This document shows positions 1-5,603 of a DNA stretch of 5,627 bases, one piece after another; the first letter of the stretch is position 1; each line of letters begins with the position of its first letter. Where the stretch lies: positions 1 through 5,627 of the forward strand of contig JAUXEW010000189.1 of NCBI GenBank assembly GCA_030620375.1, written 5' to 3'. A program made the translations under genes and the position numbers. Source of the DNA: Desulfobacteraceae bacterium (GTDB taxonomy: Bacteria; Desulfobacterota; Desulfobacteria; Desulfobacterales; UBA5616). The notes below the pieces were generated by a model that made no database searches, had not been told where the DNA came from, and saw only the letters and a program-made list of their open reading frames with translations.

Positions 1-25
1 ATCCAGTAAATTCAATTACTTCTGG

Positions 26-46
26 ATGCCGGATCAAGTCCGGCAT
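26..46. repeat. Short palindromic hairpin element
   Basis: A perfect 8-bp stem, ATGCCGGA (26-33) and TCCGGCAT (39-46), encloses the 5-nt loop TCAAG. The stem is GC-rich inside AT-rich DNA and is not followed by a T-run, so it is not a canonical intrinsic terminator. Its form matches dispersed extragenic palindromes found in several proteobacterial groups. Only one copy is present here, so its dispersed status is inferred. Confidence 0.6.
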
Positions 47-58
47 GACGGTTTTGGG

Positions 59-155
59 ACTTTTTACGAGTTCATCAAACCTTAATTTTAGGCATTTTAG
101 TTCACGTTAGCCACTTGTCACTTTTTGTCATTGTACTTTTTACGAAGCCATCAAA
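59..155 (+). repeat. Pair of imperfect 21-bp direct repeats
   Basis: Copies at 59-79 and 135-155 share ACTTTTTACGA followed, after three variable bases (GTT or AGC), by CATCAAA: 18 of 21 positions are identical. They start 76 bp apart and lie upstream of the PPDK-like gene. I see no coding function; they may be fragments of a dispersed intergenic repeat or paired protein-binding sites. Confidence 0.6.
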
Positions 156-192
156 TTTAAGTGCCTAAAGCAAAGATCCGGATTTAAACATC

Positions 193-2778
193 ATGCGTCT
201 GCTTGATACGTTAAAAAAACTGGTATTTAAAGAAAAAACAGATGATTCGGCCGATGTTGAGGAACTCCGCATCGCATTTAAGGCGCGGTATCATAATTTT
301 AAACTCCTTTTAAACGCCAATAACAGGGCCCTTGAGACCATGGCCGATATCGAACAGGCGCTTTACGGCACATATCCCTTTGGCATGTCTTTTGTCCGTT
401 CAAGCTGTACCGCGGTTTCGGTCAATGTCTTTCATATGATTAAGAACCTCGATGAATTGTCACCCCACAAGTATCACCGGCTTTATGATCGATTTAATGA
501 TATCCAGCGGGAAATCGATCACCTGCTGACCCGTAAAAAAGTAATAGCGGATGAAAGATTCACTATCCATTTTAGTAAGGTTAATCGAGATCTGGCCGAT
601 TTAGTGGGCAGCAAAATGGCCAATCTTGGGGAGATAAAAAATAGAATTCATTTAAATGTTCCCGGTGGTTTTGTCATTTCCGCCCATGCATATCATCGGT
701 TTTTAGAAGCCAATGACCTTCAGACCGAGATTGACCGGCGATTTCAAGTTGCTGATGTAAATGATATGCAGGCACTATACACATTAAGTTCAGAAATCCA
801 ACAACTGATTATTCGGTCAAAAATCCCGGCGGATCTTTCAACGGCTTTTATAGACGCCTGGGCGCAGCTTGAAGGAGAAGTGGGCAAGCCGGTAACGGTA
901 GCTTTGCGGAGTAGCGCACTGGGAGAAGATACCTCCGGCAGCTCTTTTGCCGGACAGTACCGCTCCGTGCTAAACGTCAGTGCCGAAAATTTGTTTCAGG
1001 CATATAAGGAAATCGTTTCGAGCAAATACAGCCTTCAAGCCATAAGTTACCGATTAAACAAAGGGTTTAAAGATGATGATATTTCCATGCCCGTCGGATG
1101 TCTGGCGATGGTCAATGCGATAAGCGGGGGGGTTATCTATTCTCGAAATCCGGTGGATATCAGCGATGATTCTCTTTTTATAAACGCGGCCTGGGGATTA
1201 CCCAAATCCGTTGTTGACGGCAGTATGGACTGCGACCTTTTTGTAGTCTCCAGGCAGACACCGATGAAGATCATTAAACAGGAAATTAAAGAAAAAGGAG
1301 AAAAATATGTCTGCTATCCACAAGAGGGAATATGCCGGATAGATCTAACCGGTGATGATGCTGGTAAAATGCCTTCGATAGATCAGGAGCACGTATTATC
1401 ATTGGCCGAGATTGCCGTTAACCTGGAAGAATATTATGGATCTCCCCAAGATATCGAATGGGCTATCGATGATAGCGGGGCCATGTTTATTTTACAATGC
1501 CGGCCATTGCTGCAGATGGAAAAGGCTGAAAAACCGGTTGCTAAAAATTATGGGACCGTTATCGCCACAGGTGGAGTTACTGCCAGCCCCGGGGTTGCCA
1601 GTGGAATTGTCCACCGGGTGAGTAGAGGGGAAGATGTTCTTCAATTTCCTCAAGGGGCCATCCTTGTAACACAACAGGCCATTCCCCGCTGGGCTTCCCT
1701 GCTGAATCGGGCTGCTGCGGTGGTTACGGAAAAAGGCGGATTTGCCGGGCACCTTGCGAATGTGGCCAGAGAATTTGGAGTTCCGGCGCTGTTCGGCATT
1801 CAAGGGATAATGGAAAAGCTGACAAACGGTGATATCATCACAGTGGATGCCAATGGTCTGACCCTATATCAGGGGAAAGTTGAGGCGTTGTCGGTAGATT
1901 CGGAGAAAAAGAATTTTATGGTAGGCAGTCCGGTTTATAAGACATTAAAACAACTGAGCGCATATATCGTTCCGCTAAATCTGCTGGACCCTGACTCACG
2001 GGACTTTAACCCTGACAATTGCAGAACCTTTCATGACATTACGCGGTTTATCCATGAAAAATCGGTCCACGAAATGTTTAATTTCGGAAGAGAGCATAAT
2101 TTTTCTGAAAGGTCCGGCAAACAACTTCACTATAAAGTTCCCATGCAATGGTGGATCTTGAATTTAGATGACGGATTCAAAGAAGAGGTAAAGGGCAGGT
2201 ATGTTCGACTGGAAAACATTGACTGCATTCCTATGCTGGAATTTTGGGAAGGCTTCGCTGCGGTTCCGTGGGATGGTCCGCCTCCGATCGATGGAAGAGG
2301 GATGGCATCAGTTATGTTTCGGGCCACTACCAATACGGCATTAACGACCGGTGTGCGGTCTAAATATTCGGAACGAAATTATTTTATGATTTCAAAAAAT
2401 TATTTAAGTTTAAATTCCCGGTTGGGGTTTCATTTTTCTACCTTGGAAGCACTAATCAGCGATCGATCCACGGAAAATTATATCAGCTTTCAATTTAAAG
2501 GGGGTGCCGCTAATTATGAAAGGTGCCTTAAACGCGTGACTTTTATCGGTGATATCCTGGAAGAATACGGTTTTCGGGTCGATATTAAGGAAGATACATT
2601 GATCTCACGTTTGGAGGACCATGAAAAGGCGTATATGCTGGAGCGTATTAAAATATTGGGATATCTTACGATTCATACCCGTCAGTTGGATATGATCATG
2701 GCCAATCCGGAATTGGTGGAATATTATCGTTTGAAAATTCATAAAGACATTCAGGCTTTGGTTGGTTGCCTAGAATAA
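193..2778 (+). CDS. PEP synthase/PPDK-like phosphotransferase with unassigned C-terminal domain
   Basis: Predicted cytoplasmic ATP-dependent dikinase-type phosphotransferase of 861 aa. Residues 1-115 form a helical extension not found in PpsA or PPDK. Residues about 130-440 are the PPDK N-terminal ATP-grasp domain: GSKMANLGE (139-147), VPGGFVIS (156-163), LRSSALGED (238-246, nucleotide-binding), YSRNP (316-320), and QDIEWA...LQCRP (419-438). Residues about 453-566 are the swivelling phosphohistidine domain, with GGFAGHLANVAR giving the predicted phospho-acceptor His520. The usual PEP/pyruvate TIM barrel is absent. Residues about 590-861 are a domain I do not recognise, with distinctive stretches SLNSRLGFHF (739-748) and FQFKGGAA (766-773). 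In this family the enzyme passes a phosphate from ATP via histidine to an acceptor; here the acceptor is unknown, as with rifampin phosphotransferase, which also lacks the barrel. An in-frame TAA at 166-168 with no start codon after it makes ATG 193 the most upstream start; the ribosome site is weak. Family assignment is firm; substrate and reaction are not. Confidence 0.9.
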   Translation: MRLLDTLKKLVFKEKTDDSADVEELRIAFKARYHNFKLLLNANNRALETMADIEQALYGTYPFGMSFVRSSCTAVSVNVFHMIKNLDELSPHKYHRLYDRFNDIQREIDHLLTRKKVIADERFTIHFSKVNRDLADLVGSKMANLGEIKNRIHLNVPGGFVISAHAYHRFLEANDLQTEIDRRFQVADVNDMQALYTLSSEIQQLIIRSKIPADLSTAFIDAWAQLEGEVGKPVTVALRSSALGEDTSGSSFAGQYRSVLNVSAENLFQAYKEIVSSKYSLQAISYRLNKGFKDDDISMPVGCLAMVNAISGGVIYSRNPVDISDDSLFINAAWGLPKSVVDGSMDCDLFVVSRQTPMKIIKQEIKEKGEKYVCYPQEGICRIDLTGDDAGKMPSIDQEHVLSLAEIAVNLEEYYGSPQDIEWAIDDSGAMFILQCRPLLQMEKAEKPVAKNYGTVIATGGVTASPGVASGIVHRVSRGEDVLQFPQGAILVTQQAIPRWASLLNRAAAVVTEKGGFAGHLANVAREFGVPALFGIQGIMEKLTNGDIITVDANGLTLYQGKVEALSVDSEKKNFMVGSPVYKTLKQLSAYIVPLNLLDPDSRDFNPDNCRTFHDITRFIHEKSVHEMFNFGREHNFSERSGKQLHYKVPMQWWILNLDDGFKEEVKGRYVRLENIDCIPMLEFWEGFAAVPWDGPPPIDGRGMASVMFRATTNTALTTGVRSKYSERNYFMISKNYLSLNSRLGFHFSTLEALISDRSTENYISFQFKGGAANYERCLKRVTFIGDILEEYGFRVDIKEDTLISRLEDHEKAYMLERIKILGYLTIHTRQLDMIMANPELVEYYRLKIHKDIQALVGCLE

Positions 2779-2806
2779 TGTTGTTTAAGAAAGGTTTCAC
2801 TAGGCA
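2767..2806. other. Inverted repeat spanning the two convergent stop codons
   Basis: TGCCTAG (2767-2773) and CTAGGCA (2800-2806) form a perfect 7-bp inverted repeat with a 26-nt loop, extendable by one G-U and one G-C pair. The arms overlap the last codons of the PPDK-like gene and of the rhomboid gene. It could help end transcription from both sides, but neither strand has a T-run after it, so it is not a typical Rho-independent terminator. Confidence 0.35.
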
Positions 2807-3645
2807 GCAATCCGCAGATAAATGCCCGAAGTAATTGCCCACACCAAGGTAAGCAGGGTGATCATGGCCAACCCGGTACCTATAGCTCGATGATAGAGAT
2901 TTTCTGTGGATTTTTCCTGATATCCTAAAAGGAATCCCAACAGCGTACCGGCAATTAAGCCCCCGCCATGCCCCCAGTTATTTATATTCGGTACCAGTAA
3001 GCCGAAAAGAAAAATTGCAAGGACCCACCCGCCGATTTGTTTGTAGAGCATCTGGCCATATATCCCGCCACGTTTTTTGCCATAATAAATCATCGATCCC
3101 ATTAAACCACAAATGGCGGCCGAAGCGCCGATGGTAAAATTCACACCGGCGAGATAAGAAACCCAAAATCCGGCGACTCCGCTTATAGTATAAATAATGA
3201 CGGTTCGATAAAGTCCGTATTCCCTTATCGTCAGTAAACCGAGCTGCCGAAAAGCAAGCATATTAAACAGAATGTGCAGAATATTGCCGTGGAGATAATT
3301 GGCCGCGATCAGGGTCCACCAGCGATGGTAGACATCAATGGGGATTCTGCCGGTGGCGCCCAAAAAGAGAAGGCTTCGATTTTCCGGGGATAGCATCGCA
3401 AAAGGGTTGTAGGTCATGCCGGGCAATCGCGAATTAAGCAGCAAAGAAATGACGTACATGCCGATATTGATATAGATTGTTAATTTTAGAAATGCTTCGG
3501 GATTATTTAGACTTCTAAGAGAAAACAGGCGTTTAATCCAGGCACCGGGTTTTGATACGCCGCAATAAGGACATCGGGTTTCATTTCGCGAAATTAATTT
3601 CCGGCAGTTCGGGCAAAGAATTGATTGGCGTGTTTGATGACCCAT
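2800..3645 (-). CDS. Rhomboid family intramembrane serine protease with N-terminal zinc ribbon
   Basis: Polytopic inner-membrane serine protease of 281 aa that should cleave transmembrane segments of client proteins; clients are unknown. Residues 11-28 form a zinc ribbon (Cys11, Cys14, Cys25, Cys28, two CPxC knuckles), predicted cytoplasmic. About seven hydrophobic helices follow: near 52-72, 108-134, 145-168, 170-189, 205-222, 226-243 and 252-277, the 6+1 arrangement. The rhomboid hallmarks are present: HGNILHILFN in helix 2 (His119, His124, Asn128), GASA in helix 4 with nucleophile Ser175, and GHGGGLIAG in helix 6 with catalytic His226. The residue after the serine is Ala rather than the commoner Gly, and the Trp-Arg pair usual before helix 2 reads Trp-Trp (109-110), but the catalytic dyad is intact, so an active protease is expected. 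It starts at an ATG with a clear AGGAA site, and lies 52 bp downstream of the glycosyltransferase on the same strand, so it is probably co-transcribed with it. Confidence 0.93.
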   Translation of the reverse strand: MGHQTRQSILCPNCRKLISRNETRCPYCGVSKPGAWIKRLFSLRSLNNPEAFLKLTIYINIGMYVISLLLNSRLPGMTYNPFAMLSPENRSLLFLGATGRIPIDVYHRWWTLIAANYLHGNILHILFNMLAFRQLGLLTIREYGLYRTVIIYTISGVAGFWVSYLAGVNFTIGASAAICGLMGSMIYYGKKRGGIYGQMLYKQIGGWVLAIFLFGLLVPNINNWGHGGGLIAGTLLGFLLGYQEKSTENLYHRAIGTGLAMITLLTLVWAITSGIYLRIAA

Positions 3646-3649
3646 GATT

Positions 3650-3654
3650 TTCCT
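3650..3654 (-). promoter_or_regulatory. Ribosome binding site of the rhomboid gene
   Basis: Reads AGGAA on the minus strand, with AGGA ending 5 nt before the ATG at 3645. This good Shine-Dalgarno match within the 52-bp gap after the glycosyltransferase stop supports this start and translation from a shared mRNA. Confidence 0.75.
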
Positions 3655-3697
3655 GATCGTTTTAATAATTTGTTTTCAGAAATGAAAGATACCTGCC

Positions 3698-5074
3698 TTA
3701 TTGAAGCTCCGGACGGAAATCTTCAGGATCGACATGCTGATAAAGCGGATTGGGTGGGGTTGTGTCCCACAACGTATCTCGATTCGGATATTCGGTTTTA
3801 TCGTATATATGGTTAGGCGTATCCCCGAAAAAATTGGTCATAATGGCATTGAATCGATTTCTGAGTACTGAATATGAATAATTGTTTAATGCAATTCTGT
3901 AATTGGTATCAATCATTGCCTTTCTTCGATTGGGGCAATTAAGGATCTCTTTTACAACTTGTACTGTTTTTTTTGAAAGAAAGCCGTCCATTACCGCCAG
4001 ATCAAATCCCTGGGGTTCAATATCTCTGACAAATGTGGCATATCGATTGATCAACATCGGTTTTTTAAAATAAATAGCCTCTAAAAAGGCATTCCCAAAG
4101 CCTTCGTATAAACTGGGATAGGTAATGAAATCTGCAAACGGGTATACGTCCCAAAGGGTGTATGGGGCTGTTTTACTCCCGTTGCCGCACAACGGGTCTG
4201 CAATTTGGGTGGTGACCAATTTAAGGTCTACATTGTGTTCAAGAGCGTATTCTTTTAGCCATTCCATGTATTCATATCCCTCATCACCGGCTTCGTGGGA
4301 AATGACCAGTTTATTCCGAGGGTCATTGAGTTCTTTCAGCAGTTCAACGGCATACTCTATCCCTTTACGCTGGACAATGCGGGTGGGTTGTAAAATCATT
4401 CTATCGTCCGGTGATAGTCCAATGGATTTTAAAAAGACATTGGCATCTTTGACGTTCGTTTTCGGTGGATTTTCAAAATCCAGTACATTGGGGATGATAA
4501 CAGATGCTATTCCGGTTCGGTGCGCCAGTTGTTCCCGGGCATCGGAATTGATCACCACATGTTGAATGTTCGGCAAATTCGGCGGAAAGGACATCCTAAG
4601 ATAATCATTTGCGGCATTTATGGAAAATCTGACCCTTTCCCAATAAAAATCATGATGATGGGCAATGGTTTTGATCTGGGTTTCAGCAATGGTTTCCGTT
4701 AATGCCAGACCAAGGGGAACATGCATTGGTATGCTCAATACATTTTCAGCAATTAATATATTGATGTCAAACTGTTTGATAAATTCATGAAGTTTAATTT
4801 TTAACAGGGATCTTAAATCATGAATCATCTGGGTCACAAGAGGGGTTCTTTCTTTTTGCCCGATAATTTTTAAGTTGATCCACTGATTTTGCTCAAACAG
4901 AAAATGTGCCTCCGGAACCGAATAACTCTTCTCAGGCTCTCGATCCAGATCTCCTGCAAACCAAAAACAGTTGTACCCACTTTTTTCAAGAACCTCCGCC
5001 CATTTGCTGGCCTCCATGGTAACGCCGTCCGTGCCTGAAAATCGTGTGGATACGAACCCAATATTTTTGCTCAT
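3698..5074 (-). CDS. GT4-like glycosyltransferase
   Basis: Predicted cytoplasmic GT-B fold, retaining glycosyltransferase of 458 aa that moves a sugar from a nucleotide-sugar donor to an unidentified acceptor. The N-terminal Rossmann half opens MSKNIGFVSTRFSGTDGV, with the glycine-rich acceptor-side loop at 14-18. An HHHDFYWE motif lies at 139-146. The C-terminal donor-binding half has PTRIVQRKG (230-238; Arg232 and Lys237 expected to contact donor phosphates) and the EGFGNAFLE signature (324-332) with the GT4 E-x7-E pair, Glu324 and Glu332. No signal peptide or membrane helix is visible. The open frame extends to a TTG at 5134 (478 aa), but the ATG at 5074 is preferred: it has an AAGGA site 9 nt upstream, and the protein then begins directly with the first beta strand of the fold. 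First gene of a probable two-gene operon with the rhomboid protease. The HHHD region recalls enzymes making compatible solutes such as mannosylglucosylglycerate, a weak impression only; lipid or polysaccharide glycosylation is equally possible. Confidence 0.88.
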   Translation of the reverse strand: MSKNIGFVSTRFSGTDGVTMEASKWAEVLEKSGYNCFWFAGDLDREPEKSYSVPEAHFLFEQNQWINLKIIGQKERTPLVTQMIHDLRSLLKIKLHEFIKQFDINILIAENVLSIPMHVPLGLALTETIAETQIKTIAHHHDFYWERVRFSINAANDYLRMSFPPNLPNIQHVVINSDAREQLAHRTGIASVIIPNVLDFENPPKTNVKDANVFLKSIGLSPDDRMILQPTRIVQRKGIEYAVELLKELNDPRNKLVISHEAGDEGYEYMEWLKEYALEHNVDLKLVTTQIADPLCGNGSKTAPYTLWDVYPFADFITYPSLYEGFGNAFLEAIYFKKPMLINRYATFVRDIEPQGFDLAVMDGFLSKKTVQVVKEILNCPNRRKAMIDTNYRIALNNYSYSVLRNRFNAIMTNFFGDTPNHIYDKTEYPNRDTLWDTTPPNPLYQHVDPEDFRPELQ

Positions 5075-5083
5075 GGTAGCTGG

Positions 5084-5088
5084 TCCTT
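5084..5088 (-). promoter_or_regulatory. Ribosome binding site that decides the glycosyltransferase start
   Basis: Reads AAGGA on the minus strand, 9 nt before the ATG at 5074. The alternative TTG at 5134 has only an A-rich AAAAAGG string abutting it, with no usable spacing, so this site favours the 458-residue protein over the 478-residue one. Confidence 0.65.
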
Positions 5089-5238
5089 CGGTATCAATAA
5101 ATTTTCGCCTTTCCCGGGCTTGGCCAAAAATCAACCTTTTTCATAGGCCTCAATACTGTTTCTAGTATCGTCTCTTTTTTTTGATACTTAATTGTTTTTC
5201 CGCCGCATACGGTTCGACCGCCCCCATAAAAAAGGGCG

Positions 5239-5276
5239 CGTCAATACGCCGTATCGATAAAATATCGATATTGACG
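5239..5276. repeat. Bulged stem-loop with ATCGAT core
   Basis: The outer arms CGTCAAT (5239-5245) and ATTGACG (5270-5276) pair perfectly, as do the inner arms ATCGAT (5253-5258 and 5264-5269) around a 5-nt loop. One 7-nt bulge, ACGCCGT, sits on the left side. The plus strand is followed by an A-run rather than a T-run, so it is unlikely to be a terminator. It lies within the presumed leader or promoter region of the glycosyltransferase operon. Confidence 0.5.
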
Positions 5277-5393
5277 AAAAAAGGAATTCACCGGTGCCGT
5301 TGTTTTGTATCTTCAGAATATACGATTTTGCAAAATGCATTGCGTCAGCTGAATTTCGGATAGGATTGTGGTCTGGTTTCATGAGGGTTAATT

Positions 5394-5458
5394 CATAATT
5401 TATTATGCTCCATATTACAATATATAGTTGTATGTCAATGAAAAAATCAATATATAGT
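5394..5458. repeat. AT-rich cluster of inverted and direct repeats
   Basis: CATAAT (5394-5399) and ATTATG (5402-5407) make a near-perfect palindrome. TACAA (5416-5420) and TTGTA (5428-5432) flank a 7-nt centre. CATATATAGT-like copies are exact as CAATATATAGT at 5418-5428 and 5448-5458, spaced exactly 30 bp start to start, about three helical turns. This is operator-like architecture overlapping the candidate promoter. Confidence 0.45.
5412..5438 (-). promoter_or_regulatory. Candidate sigma-70 promoter facing the glycosyltransferase operon
   Basis: On the minus strand a perfect TTGACA (-35, 5438-5433) is followed after 15 nt by TAATAT (-10, 5417-5412), a four-of-six match. The spacer is shorter than the preferred 17 nt. 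Use of this promoter would give an mRNA leader of about 330 nt before the ATG at 5074. Confidence 0.28.
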
Positions 5459-5473
5459 AATAAAATTTGGATC

Positions 5474-5534
5474 ATCTCCCGATTAGTTGGTGTTAATTAA
5501 GGCAAAATTAGGTTATCTCCAATTGAGCTGGTGT
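5474..5534 (+). repeat. Imperfectly duplicated 20-bp motif
   Basis: Copies at 5474-5493 and 5515-5534 both begin ATCTCC and end TGGTGT, and match at 15 of 20 positions. They start 41 bp apart. The DNA between them is AT-rich and non-coding. They could be remnants of an interspersed repeat or paired binding sites upstream of the possible gene at 5604. Confidence 0.45.
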
Positions 5535-5542
5535 GACCCCAG

Positions 5543-5574
5543 AGGGTACAAGGGGTCAAGGATTCAAGGGTTCG
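5543..5574 (+). repeat. Four degenerate tandem 8-bp units, consensus AGGGTTCA
   Basis: The units read AGGGTACA (5543-5550), AGGGGTCA (5551-5558), AGGATTCA (5559-5566) and AGGGTTCG (5567-5574), each within two mismatches of AGGGTTCA. The array overlaps the inverted repeat TGACCCC (5534-5540) / GGGGTCA (5552-5558). A further GGTTC (5569-5573) / GAACC (5588-5592) pair flanks its right side. It ends 29 bp before the possible ATG at 5604. Confidence 0.55.
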
Positions 5575-5603
5575 AGTGACACGAAGTGAACCATCAGCGC
5601 TCA

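Larger units (their letters stand above)
5075..5603. other. Long intergenic region, AT-rich, repeat-bearing, no convincing gene
   Basis: This stretch lies upstream of the glycosyltransferase operon. Open frames here (95 aa on the minus strand at 5188-5475, 60 aa on the plus strand at 5181-5363) have no recognisable motif and no ribosome site. It holds a possible 16-codon leader frame (5094-5144), AGTATC-type inverted motifs (5153-5188), a nested palindrome (5239-5276), a candidate minus-strand promoter (5412-5438), AT-rich direct and inverted repeats (5394-5458), a duplicated 20-bp motif (5474-5534) and tandem 8-bp units (5543-5574). Confidence 0.6.

Noticed and set aside
115..160. Promoter for the PPDK-like gene built on TTGTCA or TTGTAC hexamers
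   Set aside because: No -10 hexamer better than a poor match sits at 16-18 bp spacing, and the hexamers fall in a locally repetitive TTGTCA stretch.
1492..1803. 103-aa minus-strand open frame
   Set aside because: It is antisense to the phosphohistidine domain of the PPDK-like gene, whose motifs prove that the plus-strand frame is the coding one.
3674..3687. TTTCA-GAAA-TGAAA hairpin between the glycosyltransferase and rhomboid genes
   Set aside because: The 5-bp AT-rich stem has no T-run on the transcribed strand. It is too weak to call a terminator and does not argue against co-transcription.
4125..4565. 146-aa plus-strand open frame
   Set aside because: It lies entirely antisense to the glycosyltransferase, and its serine-rich composition is typical of a reverse-strand shadow.
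5075..5134. 20-residue N-terminal extension of the glycosyltransferase from a TTG start
   Set aside because: The TTG has no spaced ribosome site, while the ATG at 5074 has AAGGA and begins the fold's first strand.
5219..5238. CGCCC/GGGCG hairpin with an A-rich loop
   Set aside because: The 5-bp stem has a 10-nt loop and no adjoining T-run outside it; it is likely chance.
5181..5363. 60-aa plus-strand open frame in the intergenic region
   Set aside because: It overlaps the minus-strand frame and the bulged palindrome, has no motif or ribosome site, and is of a length expected by chance.
5188..5475. 95-aa minus-strand open frame
   Set aside because: It has no recognisable motif and a compositionally AT-driven N-terminus. 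It spans the repeats and palindrome of the intergenic region. The internal ATG near 5382 also lacks a ribosome site.
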